A stretch of DNA of 64,000 nucleotides from Chloroflexota bacterium (GCA_019637815.1 JAHBUZ010000003.1:175049-239048), one strand, 5' to 3'; shown: positions 40,040-49,169, counted from the first letter of the stretch. The notes: generated by a model from the sequence alone, not told the origin. Numbers and translations: made by a program.

Positions 40040-40386
40040 GGTCCCTGGGACCTCCCTGGACAGGCACGCACCACCACCGCTGGTGGCGCTGGGCCACAGA
40101 CTACACGACCGATCGCGTCCGTCGGGCATCCGGTCGCAGCGCCGGGGCACATCCGCAGCTCGGCTGGACGCACCGCAGGCGTCCCCGGCGATCCCACGAC
40201 ACCCGCTCACGTCCGACCGACGGTCCGGTCCGCCACGCGCCCGGGTCGGGTCAACGGCAGCGCGTCACCTGCCCGTGACCCACGCGTCACCCCTTGACAA
40301 CCGACCCGCCGACCCGTTACTGATACCTGACTCACCTCTCAGGTCTGACCGTGGGAGGCACCGGGATCCACTGGAGGAGGATGCTC
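40040..40386. other. Divergent promoter region between nrdR and Liv operon
   Basis: On the plus strand TTGACA (40294-40299) is followed 17-18 bp later by TTACTG/TACTGA, a likely promoter for the importer operon. Just upstream GTCAC and GTGAC blocks alternate (40263-40290: CGCGTCACCT, CCGTGACC, CGCGTCAC), a possible operator. The ribosome site GGAGGAGG ends at 40380. The nrdR side shows no clear -10. Confidence 0.55.
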
Positions 40387-41559
40387 GTGAACCGTCGTCG
40401 CAGCGGCATGGCGGCAGGCGCCGCCCTGCTCGTCTCCCTGACCGGGGTCCTCCCGGTCGCCGCCCAGGACACCGAGCCCATGGGCGATCCGGTCCGGGTG
40501 GGCATCATCACGTCCACATCCGGCCCGCTCCAGAGCTACGGCGATCAGTACCTCGCCGGTCTCCATGCGGGACTCGCGTGGGCCACCGACGGCACCGGCG
40601 CCGTGAACGGCCGACCCATCGAGCTCGTCATCTCGGACGACGGCGGATCCCCGGAGACCGCGATCGCCCAGGCGACCGACCTCGTGGGCCAGGGCATCAA
40701 CATCATCGCGGGCACCGTGGTGTCCGGTGTCGGCGTGCAGCTGGCCGGATTCGCTGCCGAGAACGACATCCTGTACATCTCGGGTCCCGCAGCCACCGAT
40801 GCGCTGACCGGCATCAACCGGAACACCTTCCGCTCGGGTCGCCAGAGCCGCCAGGACGTGGCCACCGCGGCATCCCTGGTCCAGGGTGACGGCGGGACCG
40901 TCCTGGTCTTCGCCCAGGACACCGAGTTCGGGGCGGCCAACGTCGCCGCCGTGGATGCGGTCCTCGGCCCGAAGGGGTTCACGACGACCTCGCTCCTGGT
41001 GCCCGCGTCGGAGACCGAGTTCACCGGCTTCGCGGACCAGATCAACCAGGCGGATCCGGACCTGGTGTTCGTGGCGTGGGCCGGGGAGACCTCCGGGGCC
41101 ATGTGGCAGGCCCTCAACCAGCAGCAGGTGTTCGACACGGCGCCCGTCGCGACCGGTCTCGGTGACACGGTGACGTGGCCGTTCTATGGCGACGCCGGCC
41201 TGGGCATCAGCTTCCTCAACCACTACTTCGCGGGCGCACCCGCGAACGAGGTCAACGACTACCTCGTCGCGAACGCGACCACGGTCGACCTGTTCACGCC
41301 CGATGGCTTCGTGGCCGCCCAGATGATCGTCCGCGCGATCGCCGAGGGAGATCCCACCGATACCGCGAGCCTGATCGGCGCCCTCGAAGGCTGGACCTTC
41401 GCGGCACCCAAGGGCGAGCAGACCATCCGGGCATCGGACCACGCCATGCTCCAGCCGATGTTCACGGTGCGGCTCGTCGAGGCGGACGGGGCCTACCAGG
41501 CCCAGCTCATCGACACGCTGGCCCCCGAGGACACGGCGCCCGCCGAGGTCGGCGGCTGA
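40387..41559 (+). CDS. Branched-chain amino acid-type ABC substrate-binding protein
   Basis: 390 residues, Peripla_BP_6 (LivJ/LivK) family. Signal peptide 1-27 (AAGAALLVSLTGVLPVAAQ); no lipobox. The mature part begins VRVGIITSTSGPLQSYGDQYLAGLH, then DDGGSPETAIAQATDLV near 85 and VSGVGVQLAGFAAEND. GTG at 40387 is preferred because GGAGGAGG lies 6 bases upstream; ATGs at 40381 and 40351 are too close to or before that site. Although called branched-chain, this family also binds aromatic acids, amides and urea. The downstream acyl-CoA ligase suggests a carboxylic acid ligand. First gene of a nine-gene operon. Confidence 0.95.
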   Translation: MNRRRSGMAAGAALLVSLTGVLPVAAQDTEPMGDPVRVGIITSTSGPLQSYGDQYLAGLHAGLAWATDGTGAVNGRPIELVISDDGGSPETAIAQATDLVGQGINIIAGTVVSGVGVQLAGFAAENDILYISGPAATDALTGINRNTFRSGRQSRQDVATAASLVQGDGGTVLVFAQDTEFGAANVAAVDAVLGPKGFTTTSLLVPASETEFTGFADQINQADPDLVFVAWAGETSGAMWQALNQQQVFDTAPVATGLGDTVTWPFYGDAGLGISFLNHYFAGAPANEVNDYLVANATTVDLFTPDGFVAAQMIVRAIAEGDPTDTASLIGALEGWTFAAPKGEQTIRASDHAMLQPMFTVRLVEADGAYQAQLIDTLAPEDTAPAEVGG

Positions 41560-41603
41560 TACAGGGCCACGCGTCGTCCATCGACACGCTCGGTCCACCC
41601 CTC

Positions 41604-42383
41604 GTGGAGGAGGTCGTCACACCCCCGGCCCCGGTCGGTCCCGCGCTCGCGGTGGCTGGCCTGGGCTGGGGTGTGGGCGGCATGGTGATCGTCGAGGACG
41701 TGACCCTCGAGGTGGCTGCCGGTGAGCTGGTGTCCGTCATCGGGCCCAATGGTGCCGGCAAGACCAGCCTCATCAACCTCATCTCGGGGGTCCACGCACC
41801 CAGGACGGGCACCGTCCGGCTCCTGGGCGAGGACATCACGCGTCTCCGTCCCGCGGACCGGACGCAACGCGGTCTGGGCCGCACGTTCCAGACCGCCTCA
41901 TTGTTCCCGGGTCTGACGCTCATCGAGAACGTACGCCTGGCCGCACAGGCGCACCTGGGTGGCAGCCTGCACCTGCTGGCCGTCCCACGACCGGACGATG
42001 TGGCGCAGCGCCGCGCCGAGGCTGCGCTCGAGCGGGTCGGCCTGCTCCAGCGCCGCGATGACATCGCCGGTCGGCTGTCCCATGGCGACAAGCGCAAGCT
42101 GGAGCTCGCCCTCGTCATCTCCGCCGAGCCGCGCGTCCTGCTCCTCGACGAGCCGACCGCCGGCGTGTCGGTGGAGGAGACGCAGCCGCTCATCGACCTC
42201 ATCGGGCAGCTCCACGCGGCGGGCACCACCATCGTGATGGTGGAGCACCGCATGGAGTTCGTGGTGGATGTCTCCGATCGCATCGCGGTGATGCACGAGG
42301 GACGGCTGCTGATGACCGGGACGCCGCGCGATGTGATGACCGATGACCGGGTCCGTAGTGCCTACCTGGGGCACCGCGCATGA
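41604..42383 (+). CDS. livG: Liv-type ABC transporter ATP-binding protein (LivG)
   Basis: About 259 residues, cytoplasmic. Walker A GPNGAGKTS near 51-59, signature LSHGDKRKLELAL near 161-173, Walker B VLLLDEPTAGVS near 183-194, switch His in VMVEHRMEFV near 219-228. The signature LSHGDKR in place of LSGGQ is normal for this branch of the family (as in UrtD/LivG). Start is uncertain: GTG 41604 lies 45 bases after the previous stop; no ATG precedes the ABC core. It pairs with LivF and drives import through LivH/LivM. Its stop overlaps livF by ATGA. Confidence 0.93.
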   Translation: MEEVVTPPAPVGPALAVAGLGWGVGGMVIVEDVTLEVAAGELVSVIGPNGAGKTSLINLISGVHAPRTGTVRLLGEDITRLRPADRTQRGLGRTFQTASLFPGLTLIENVRLAAQAHLGGSLHLLAVPRPDDVAQRRAEAALERVGLLQRRDDIAGRLSHGDKRKLELALVISAEPRVLLLDEPTAGVSVEETQPLIDLIGQLHAAGTTIVMVEHRMEFVVDVSDRIAVMHEGRLLMTGTPRDVMTDDRVRSAYLGHRA

Positions 42384-43087
42384 CCCCGGACGCAGCCATC
42401 TCGGTCACCGACCTGCATGTCTGGCGCGGTGAGGCGCACATCCTGCATGGCGTCAGCCTGACGGTGCCCCGGCACCAGGTGACGGCCCTCATGGGTCGCA
42501 ACGGCGTCGGCAAGACCACGCTGCTCCTCGCCATCATGGGTCTCCTGCCGGCGACCGGGTCGATCCGCATGGCGGACACGGAGCTCGTGGGGATGCCCAC
42601 CCATCGTGTCGCCCAGCGCGGGATCGGCTACGTGCCCGAGGACCGCGAGGTCTTCGGCGGCCTGACCGTCGCCGAGAACCTGCGTCTCGCCGAGCGGCCC
42701 GGCTCGGACCCCCGCTACGACCACGTGTTCGAGCTGTTCCCCGATCTCCAGGGCCGCCTCGGCCAGGTCGCCGGGACCCTCTCGGGCGGCCAGCAGCAGA
42801 TGCTCTCCCTGGCCCGGGCGCTCCTGGAGCCGCGCGCGGTGCTGCTCATCGACGAGCCGACCAAGGGCCTCGCGCCGATCGTGGTGGAGCATGTCGTGGC
42901 GGCGCTCCAGCGCGCCACCGAGGACACGACCGTGCTGCTCGTGGAACAGAACCTGTGGGTCGCCGAGCAGCTCGCGACCGACGTGATCGTGCTGGACCAC
43001 GGCACGGTCACCTACACCGGTGGGATGCGCTCGCTCGTGGACGACCCGGCCCTCGCCGGACGGCACCTGGGGGTGGAGGTCCGGTGA
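42380..43087 (+). CDS. livF: Liv-type ABC transporter ATP-binding protein (LivF)
   Basis: 235 residues. Walker A GRNGVGKTT near 37-45, signature LSGGQQQML near 135-143, Walker B VLLIDEPTKGLAP near 154-166, switch region VLLVEQNLWVA near 188-198. The Q in place of the switch His (LVEQN) is typical for LivF. ATGA overlap with livG and GTGA overlap with livH show translational coupling. It is the second ATPase of the heterodimer that powers the importer. Confidence 0.95.
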   Translation: MTPDAAISVTDLHVWRGEAHILHGVSLTVPRHQVTALMGRNGVGKTTLLLAIMGLLPATGSIRMADTELVGMPTHRVAQRGIGYVPEDREVFGGLTVAENLRLAERPGSDPRYDHVFELFPDLQGRLGQVAGTLSGGQQQMLSLARALLEPRAVLLIDEPTKGLAPIVVEHVVAALQRATEDTTVLLVEQNLWVAEQLATDVIVLDHGTVTYTGGMRSLVDDPALAGRHLGVEVR

Positions 43088-43968
43088 GCAGCTTCGTCCT
43101 GTACACCATCACGGGCCTGGGGCTCGCGGGGCTGTACTTCCTGCTCGCCTCGGGCCTGTCGCTCATCTTCGGGCTGATGAGCGTCCTCAACCTCGCCCAG
43201 GGTGCCTTCTTCGCGGTCGGCGGCTTCGCTGCGTGGATGGTCATGGACCTCCTCGGCGACGTGCCGCTCGACCTGCGTTTCGTGCTCGCCGTGATCGTCG
43301 CCGGTGGCGCTGGGGCGGCCGTCGGGACCGTCGTGGAGCGGGGCTTCGTGAGCCGCATCTACGGCAGCCATGTGCGCCAGATCCTGCTCACGCTGGGCCT
43401 CGGCACGGCCGGCGTGGCACTCCTGGGTGGCTGGTTCGGCTGGGACCCGCGGATCCTCCAGCAGCCGGCGTGGTTCGTCCAGACCACCCAGATCGCCGGC
43501 GCCAACATCCCCAACAGCCGGCTGCTCATCCTCGCGGTCGCGGTGGTCCTGTTCCTCGCGCTGATGGTGTTCCTGACCCGGACCCGGCACGGCCTCATCA
43601 TCCGGGCCGGCGTGGAGAACCCGTCCATGGTGCGTGCCCTGGGCATCGATGTCGGACGCAGCTTCACCATCGTGTTCGCGCTGGGCGGCGCGCTCGCCGG
43701 GATCGGCGGGGCGCTGGGCGCCGTCTACTTCAACGGCATCAGCCCGGGCTTGGGCACCGACCAGCTCATCTACGCCTTCATCGTGGTCGTCATCGGTGGC
43801 CTGGGCTCGGTGCCGGGCACAGCGGTGGCGGCGGTCATCGTGGCGCTCACCCAGGTCTATGCCAACAACTACCTCCAGGCGGGTCTGGGCTCCATCTCCG
43901 TGGTGGTGCTGCTCGCCGTGGTCCTCCTGATCCGGCCCCAGGGCCTCATGGGACGGGTGCGACCATGA
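43084..43968 (+). CDS. livH: Liv-type ABC transporter permease (LivH)
   Basis: 294-residue membrane permease with about eight transmembrane helices. It opens FVLYTITGLGLAGLYFLLASG and contains SLIFGLMSVLNLAQGAFFAVG near 24-44, the family landmark, and NPSMVRALGIDVGRSFTIVFALG near 179-201, the ATPase-coupling loop region. GTG start at 43084 overlaps the livF stop. It forms a heterodimeric channel with LivM. Hydrophobicity and length are typical for the family. Confidence 0.95.
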   Translation: MSSFVLYTITGLGLAGLYFLLASGLSLIFGLMSVLNLAQGAFFAVGGFAAWMVMDLLGDVPLDLRFVLAVIVAGGAGAAVGTVVERGFVSRIYGSHVRQILLTLGLGTAGVALLGGWFGWDPRILQQPAWFVQTTQIAGANIPNSRLLILAVAVVLFLALMVFLTRTRHGLIIRAGVENPSMVRALGIDVGRSFTIVFALGGALAGIGGALGAVYFNGISPGLGTDQLIYAFIVVVIGGLGSVPGTAVAAVIVALTQVYANNYLQAGLGSISVVVLLAVVLLIRPQGLMGRVRP

Positions 43969-44005
43969 GACGACGCAGCGCATCGCGCGCGTGCGGAGGG
44001 CTGCC

Positions 44006-45070
44006 ATGAGCCGCCGCTCCGCCGTGTTCGTGGGCATCGTGGGGCTCCTCGCGGTCGTGCCCTTCCTGCCCTTCGGCATCCCCATCCTGTTCAGCGGCTC
44101 GCTCGACTCCGCGGGCACGCTCCAGGTGCTCGCCGTGGGCCTCGTGTTCGCGGCACTCGCGATGTCCTACGACATCCTCTTCGGATCCACGGGGTTGCTC
44201 TCCTTCGGTCACGCGCTGCCCTTCGCGCTCGGCTCGTATGGCACGAACCTGCTCATGATCCACGCCGGGCTCCCCTACCCCATCGCGATCGTCGTGGCGG
44301 TCGCATCGAGCGTCCTGATCGCCGTCGTGGTCGGGGCGCTCGCGCTCCGGACGGTGGGCGTGGCGTTCGCGATGGTCACGCTCGCGGTCGCGGAGGCGTT
44401 CTCGCTCCTGGTCCTCACCGACCCCCTGCGCATCCTCGGCGGCGAGGAGGGTCTGCCGCTCGCCACGGCCCAGGTACCGGCCCTCTTCCGAGGGGTGGTC
44501 AACCTCCCGAACGTCTACTGGCTGGCGCTCGCCCTGGCCGTTGCCACGTTCCTCATCGGGCGGCGCGTGGTGTCGTCGCGAGCCGGGCGCGTCTTCGCGG
44601 CCATCCGGGAGAACGAGCCGCGGGTCGAGATGATGGGCCTGCGACCGTTCCCGTTCAAGCTGGCCTCGTTCGTCACGGCGTCCACCCTGGCCGCCCTGGC
44701 GGGCTCCGTGTACCTGCTCGTGGTGCGCGGCTCCAACGTGGGCATCACGACACCGGACTTCACGCTCGCGATCGTGGTCATGGTGGTGCTGGGTGGTGCC
44801 GGGCGGCTCTGGGGCGCCGCGCTGGGCGGGCTGGTCTACGGCATCCTGACGCTGCGGCTCGCCGCGGTCGCGACCTCCGAGACCATCGACGCCCTGCCAC
44901 ACTGGCTCTCCGGACCGCTGTCCGAGCCGTTGTTCATCCTGGGAGTGCTGTTCATCCTGTTCGTGCTGTTCGCGCCCGGTGGCCTGAGCTCGCTCCGACC
45001 CCGCATCACCCGCCGACCCCGCCGGGGGCCGATGGATGGCGATCCGATGTCGCCCGGGACGACCGCATGA
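44006..45070 (+). CDS. livM: Liv-type ABC transporter permease (LivM)
   Basis: 354-residue membrane permease with about ten transmembrane helices. Landmarks: MSYDILFGSTGLLSFGHALPFALGSY near 52-77 (in part), and the coupling loop GRVFAAIRENEPRVEMMGLRPFPFK near 193-217. The basic C-terminus (RPRITRRPRRGP) is cytoplasmic. ATG 44006 follows GGAGGG; GTG 43991 is less likely. The stop overlaps the next gene as ATGA, which ties the importer to the downstream hydrolase and ligase. Confidence 0.95.
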   Translation: MSRRSAVFVGIVGLLAVVPFLPFGIPILFSGSLDSAGTLQVLAVGLVFAALAMSYDILFGSTGLLSFGHALPFALGSYGTNLLMIHAGLPYPIAIVVAVASSVLIAVVVGALALRTVGVAFAMVTLAVAEAFSLLVLTDPLRILGGEEGLPLATAQVPALFRGVVNLPNVYWLALALAVATFLIGRRVVSSRAGRVFAAIRENEPRVEMMGLRPFPFKLASFVTASTLAALAGSVYLLVVRGSNVGITTPDFTLAIVVMVVLGGAGRLWGAALGGLVYGILTLRLAAVATSETIDALPHWLSGPLSEPLFILGVLFILFVLFAPGGLSSLRPRITRRPRRGPMDGDPMSPGTTA

Positions 45071-45864
45071 CCACGCGCCGAGCGGTCAACGGCGGCGTGC
45101 GCATCGCCTGGGAGGAGGCCGGCGCCGGGGACCCGGTGCTGCTCATCCATGGCCTGGGCTATGCCCGTCGCAGCTGGGGACCCCTCGTGGCGGCGCTGGC
45201 GGAGCGCCACCGGGTCATCACGTTCGATGGCCGCGGCATCGGTGATTCGGATGTGCCACCCGGTCCCTACCGCGTGGCGGACATGGCGGCCGATGCGGTG
45301 GCCGTGCTCGACGCTGCCGGTGTGGAGCAGGCGCATGTCGTCGGCACCTCGCTGGGCGGCATGATCGCACAGGAGCTCACGGTGTCGTGGCCCGAGCGTG
45401 TCGACCGGCTGGTGCTCCTGTGCACCACGCCCGGTGCGACCGGGGGACACCCCATGCCGCCGGCGACGGTCCGGCTGATGACCGAGGCACCATCGCTGGC
45501 ACCCGAGGTCGCGATGCGCCGCTTCGTGCGCAACGCCCTGGGCGACGAGCCCGACCCCGCGCTGGAAGCAGCGATCATCGCCGAGCGACTCGCGACCGCG
45601 CAGGACCCGGCGGGCTGGCTGGCACAGGCAGCGGCGGGGGCCGCGTTCGACCTCGGTGACCGCGCGATCGGCGCACCCACGCGCATCCTGACGGGCACCG
45701 CGGACCGGGTCGTGGACCCGCGCAACGCGGATGTGCTCGCGGAGCGGATCCCCGGCGCGACGGTCATCGCCATCGGCGGGACGGGCCACCTGTTCTTCCG
45801 GGAGCGACCTGCGGAGGTCGCGGCGCTCATCCTGGAGCACCTGGACGGGGAGCGGTCCCCATGA
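45067..45864 (+). CDS. Alpha/beta hydrolase
   Basis: 265 residues. The oxyanion region is LLIHGLGYARRSWGPLV near 26-42, the nucleophile elbow is VGTSLGGMIAQEL near 96-108 (Ser near 98), the acid is in LTGTADRVVDPRNA near 208-221 and the His is in GGTGHLFFRERP near 238-249. It resembles 3-oxoadipate enol-lactonases and related carboxyl-ester hydrolases. No export signal, so it acts inside on imported or ligase-derived substrates. It overlaps livM upstream and the acyl-CoA ligase downstream by ATGA, so it is tightly co-translated. Confidence 0.93.
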   Translation: MTTRRAVNGGVRIAWEEAGAGDPVLLIHGLGYARRSWGPLVAALAERHRVITFDGRGIGDSDVPPGPYRVADMAADAVAVLDAAGVEQAHVVGTSLGGMIAQELTVSWPERVDRLVLLCTTPGATGGHPMPPATVRLMTEAPSLAPEVAMRRFVRNALGDEPDPALEAAIIAERLATAQDPAGWLAQAAAGAAFDLGDRAIGAPTRILTGTADRVVDPRNADVLAERIPGATVIAIGGTGHLFFRERPAEVAALILEHLDGERSP

Positions 45865-47492
45865 GCGGTGCCGGTGCCCCAGCCGTGGGCGTCGCTGGCG
45901 GCCCGGCCACGGGCGTCGCTGGCGGCCCGGCCACGGGCGTCGCTGGTGGCCCGGTGATGGGTGGACCCGGTGCCCCGGGCTCGACCATGGTCCTGGGCAC
46001 CTGGATCACCGATCGGGGTCGGCTGACCCCGGACCGGGTCGCCATCGACCATGCCCAGGGACGGGTGACGTATCGACAGCTCGACCGCGAGTCGGCGCAC
46101 CTGGCCGCCGAGCTGCTGGAGCGCGGTCTGCGACGCGGCGACCGGGTGGCGGTCCTCTCGGACAATCGGCCGGAGTACGTGACCCTGTTCTTCGCGTGCG
46201 CACGGATCGGGCTCATCCTGACACCCCTCAACTGGCGTCTCGCGGCCCCCGAGCTGGCGTACCAGCTCGACCACTCGGAGCCCGCACTCCTCGTGGTGTC
46301 GGAGGAGCGGCGCTCCCAGGCCATGACGGCACTCGGGGTCGCCCGCGTCCAGCCGCCGTTGCGGGACATCGCCGAGCCGCCCGCCGCGGCGGTGGCCACC
46401 ACCGCCATCAGCGCGGCCCGGGTGGCTGTCCGCAACGACGACCCGCTGCTCCTGTGCTACACCTCGGGCACCAGCGGTCGGCCCAAGGGCGCCCTGCTCA
46501 CCCACGCCAACTGCTTCTGGACGAACCTGTCCATCGACCACCTGATGGACGTCACCACCTTCGACGTGGTGCTCCAGGTGCTGCCCCAGTTCCATGTCGG
46601 CGGCTGGAACGTCCAGCCACTGCTGGCCTGGTGGAAGGGCGCGACCGTGGTCCTGGAGTCCTCGTTCGACGCCCGGCGCGCGCTCGCCCTCATCGAGTCG
46701 AAGCGGGTGACCACGATGATGGGCGTGCCTGCCACCTACCTGTTCATGGCCGAGCACCCGACCTTCGCCACGACCGACCTCTCATCGCTGCGGATGGCGG
46801 TCGTGGGTGGCGCGCCGATGCCGGAGGCGCTCCTGCGGACCTGGCTGGCACGCGGCGTGCGCCTGGTCCAGGGCTATGGGCTCACCGAGGCGGGGCCGAA
46901 CGTGCTCGCGCTGCCGTGGGAGGACGCGACCGCCCATCTGGGGGCGGCGGGCAAGGCGTATCCCCACGTGGAGGTCGCCCTCGCCGACGCCGCGGGTGAA
47001 CCCCTGGACGGGCCCGCCAGCGGCGAGCTCCTGGTGCGCGGCCCGAATGTCTTCGCGGGCTACTGGCGCGACCCTGACGCCACCGCAGCTGCGATGCGCG
47101 ACGGATGGCTCCACACGGGCGATATCGCGGAGCGGGACGCGGACGGCTTCCATCGGATCCGGGGCCGCATCAAGGAGATGTACATCTCGGGTGGCGAGAA
47201 CGTCTATCCCGCGGAGGTGGAGGCGGTGCTCATGGAGCACCCGGCCGTGGCCGAGGTCGCGGTCGTGGGAATCCCCCACGAGCGGTGGGGCGAGACCGGT
47301 CTCGCGGTCGTGGTCCGTCGCGGACCGGTGGAGGCGATGGCCCTGGTCGACTGGTGCACCGAGCGGCTCGCCCGATTCAAGGTCCCTGGCTCGGTCCGGT
47401 TCCTGGAGCGGCTGCCACGGTCGAGCATGGGCAAGGTGGTCGCGGCCGACCTGCTCGCTCTCGTGTCGCAGGAGACGGACGATGGTCGCTGA
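45861..47492 (+). CDS. Acyl-CoA synthetase (AMP-binding family)
   Basis: 543 residues; activates a carboxylic acid to acyl-AMP and then acyl-CoA. Core motifs: LLCYTSGTSGRPKGALLTH near 196-214 (P-loop), QGYGLTEAGPNVLALP near 335-350, LLHTGDIAERDADGFHRIRGRIKEM near 415-440 and the catalytic Lys in RSSMGKVVAADL near 522. It is most like medium-chain or aryl acid ligases; the acid is unknown. Residues 1-45 are an unusual Gly/Ala/Pro leader made of three 8-residue repeats (GVAGGPAT) and precede the first conserved strand; translation may instead start at an internal ATG near residue 43. It is coupled to the hydrolase gene before it and to the TetR gene after it. Confidence 0.95.
   Translation: MSGAGAPAVGVAGGPATGVAGGPATGVAGGPVMGGPGAPGSTMVLGTWITDRGRLTPDRVAIDHAQGRVTYRQLDRESAHLAAELLERGLRRGDRVAVLSDNRPEYVTLFFACARIGLILTPLNWRLAAPELAYQLDHSEPALLVVSEERRSQAMTALGVARVQPPLRDIAEPPAAAVATTAISAARVAVRNDDPLLLCYTSGTSGRPKGALLTHANCFWTNLSIDHLMDVTTFDVVLQVLPQFHVGGWNVQPLLAWWKGATVVLESSFDARRALALIESKRVTTMMGVPATYLFMAEHPTFATTDLSSLRMAVVGGAPMPEALLRTWLARGVRLVQGYGLTEAGPNVLALPWEDATAHLGAAGKAYPHVEVALADAAGEPLDGPASGELLVRGPNVFAGYWRDPDATAAAMRDGWLHTGDIAERDADGFHRIRGRIKEMYISGGENVYPAEVEAVLMEHPAVAEVAVVGIPHERWGETGLAVVVRRGPVEAMALVDWCTERLARFKVPGSVRFLERLPRSSMGKVVAADLLALVSQETDDGR
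45888..45959 (+). repeat. 24-nt tandem repeat in ligase leader
   Basis: Units 45888-45911, 45912-45935 and 45936-45959; the first two are identical and the third differs near its end. It encodes GVAGGPAT repeats and keeps the frame if copy number changes. Confidence 0.9.
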
Positions 47493-48165
47493 CCGCCGGG
47501 TGGCAGCCCAGACGGAAGCCCTCACCCGGGAGCTCCCGGGCCTGCCCTCCGAGCCCGTCCCCATCCCCCTGGCGGTGGATGGCGCGACCCTCTCACCCAA
47601 GGGGCTGCGGACGCGCACCCGCCTGCTGGAGGCCGCCGAGCACGTGTTCGGGGAGCTCGGCTGGGAGGAGGCGAGCATCGTCCGGATCACGGAGCGGGCC
47701 GGCGTCGCCCAGGGGACGTTCTATCGCTACTTCGTGTCCAAGCAGGCCATCTTCGACGAGCTGATGGTCGACCTCAACCGCCGGGTCCGCCAGGCGATGG
47801 CGGTCGGTGCGGCGCGTGGCCGCACCCGGGTCGAGACGGAGCGGGGTGGCTTCGAGGGGTTCTTCCGGTTCACGAGCGAGCATCCCGCGCTCTACCGCGT
47901 CATCCGGCAGGCGGAGTTCGCATCGCCCACCGCGCTGCGGCGCCACTACGAGCGCATCGCGCAGGGGTATGCCACGGCGCTCGCGGCGAGCATGGACGCC
48001 GGGGAGATCGCACCGGGGGACCCGGAGGTCCTGGCGTATGCCCTGATGGGTATCGGCGAGCTCATCGGGATGCGCTGGATCACCTGGGATGACGCCGGAT
48101 CGGTGCCCACCGAGGTCATCGACGAGCTGATGCGCTTCATCGCCCGTGGCCTGGGCGCCGAGTGA
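47482..48165 (+). CDS. TetR-family transcriptional regulator
   Basis: 227 residues. After a Pro-rich stretch of about 40, the TetR helix-turn-helix spans 45-92 (RTRLLEAAEHVFGELGWEEAS, then ITERAGVAQGTFYRYFVSKQAIFDE). The ligand domain includes FFRFTSEHPALYRVIRQAEF near 132-151. It overlaps the ligase stop by 11 bases, with AGGAGA as ribosome site, and its stop overlaps the ketoacyl-synthase start (TGATG). Placed inside the operon, it probably regulates it in response to an acyl-CoA, as in fatty-acid and aromatic-acid operons. Confidence 0.94.
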   Translation: MVADRRVAAQTEALTRELPGLPSEPVPIPLAVDGATLSPKGLRTRTRLLEAAEHVFGELGWEEASIVRITERAGVAQGTFYRYFVSKQAIFDELMVDLNRRVRQAMAVGAARGRTRVETERGGFEGFFRFTSEHPALYRVIRQAEFASPTALRRHYERIAQGYATALAASMDAGEIAPGDPEVLAYALMGIGELIGMRWITWDDAGSVPTEVIDELMRFIARGLGAE

Positions 48166-49169
48166 TGCGACCCGTGGGCTTGGTGGCGACCGCGAGCTAC
48201 CTGCCGGCGCGCTGGATGCCCGCCGCGGAGATCGCGGAGCGCTCCGGGATCCCGGAGCACATCCTGGTCGACCGGTTCGGCCTCCGTGGCAAGCACATCG
48301 CGGCCCCGGACGAGCACGTCTCGGACATGGCCGTCACCGCTGCGACGCGGCTGCTCGAGGAGCGGGACGTGGACCCCGCGAGCATCGACGCGGTGGTCTA
48401 CTTCGGCTCCACCTTCAAGGACTACCCGGTGTGGCACGCGGCACCCCACATCGCCCATCGCCTGGGCGCCCGGAACGCGTTCGCCCTGGAGCTCGACTAT
48501 GTCTCGTGCGGCGCCCCGGTGATGGTGCGGGTCGTGCGCGACCTGCTGCGCGCGGAGCCGGAGCTGCACCGCATCCTCGCCGTGGGCGCCTGCCGTGAGT
48601 CCGCCCTCCTCGACTACGGCCGGGAGCGTACCCGGTTCATGCTCAACTTCGGGGACGGGGCGGTGGCGGGGCTGTTCGAGGCGGACACCAGGCGGCACGA
48701 GGTGCTGGGCGCCCATATGATCACCGATGGCTCCTTCTCGCTGGACGTCAAGGTGCCGGCCGGTGGCTCGGTGGAGCCTGCGTCGGCGGCATCGGTCGCC
48801 GCACAGCGCCACCTCCTGGACGTGCCGGACCCAGCGTCCATGAAGACGCGGCTCGATCCCGTGACCATCCCCGCGTTCATCGATGTGGCGCGTGTCGCCG
48901 TGGAGCGCTCGGGGGCGAGCCTCGCGGATGTCTCGCTCCTGTGCGCGCTGCACATGAAGCGCTCCATCCACGACGCCATCCGGACCGAGCTGGGGCTGCC
49001 CCAGGAACGGACCGTCTATCTCGATGACACCGGGCACATGAGCGGCATCGACACCCTGCTGGGCCTCGATCGCGCGGCCCGGAGCGGCCTGCTCGACGAG
49101 GGGGACCTGGTGCTCCTGCTGGCGGCCGGGACCGGCTACACCTGGGCGGCGGCCTGCGTCCGCTGGTAG
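48165..49169 (+). CDS. Ketoacyl-ACP synthase III-like protein
   Basis: 334 residues with a thiolase fold. The nucleophile Cys lies in LDYVSCGAPVMV near 112-123, the first active-site His in LCALHMKRSIHDAI near 262-275, and the third site, normally Asn in GNTSA, reads DDTGHMSGIDTLLG, so His takes its place. It therefore has C-H-H rather than the FabH C-H-N triad. This pattern occurs in some acyl-CoA-condensing relatives. Start: ATG 48165 overlapping the TetR stop (GTG 48162 also possible). It ends the operon and probably condenses the CoA ester made by the ligase, or cleaves it by retro-condensation (inference). Confidence 0.88.
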   Translation: MRPVGLVATASYLPARWMPAAEIAERSGIPEHILVDRFGLRGKHIAAPDEHVSDMAVTAATRLLEERDVDPASIDAVVYFGSTFKDYPVWHAAPHIAHRLGARNAFALELDYVSCGAPVMVRVVRDLLRAEPELHRILAVGACRESALLDYGRERTRFMLNFGDGAVAGLFEADTRRHEVLGAHMITDGSFSLDVKVPAGGSVEPASAASVAAQRHLLDVPDPASMKTRLDPVTIPAFIDVARVAVERSGASLADVSLLCALHMKRSIHDAIRTELGLPQERTVYLDDTGHMSGIDTLLGLDRAARSGLLDEGDLVLLLAAGTGYTWAAACVRW

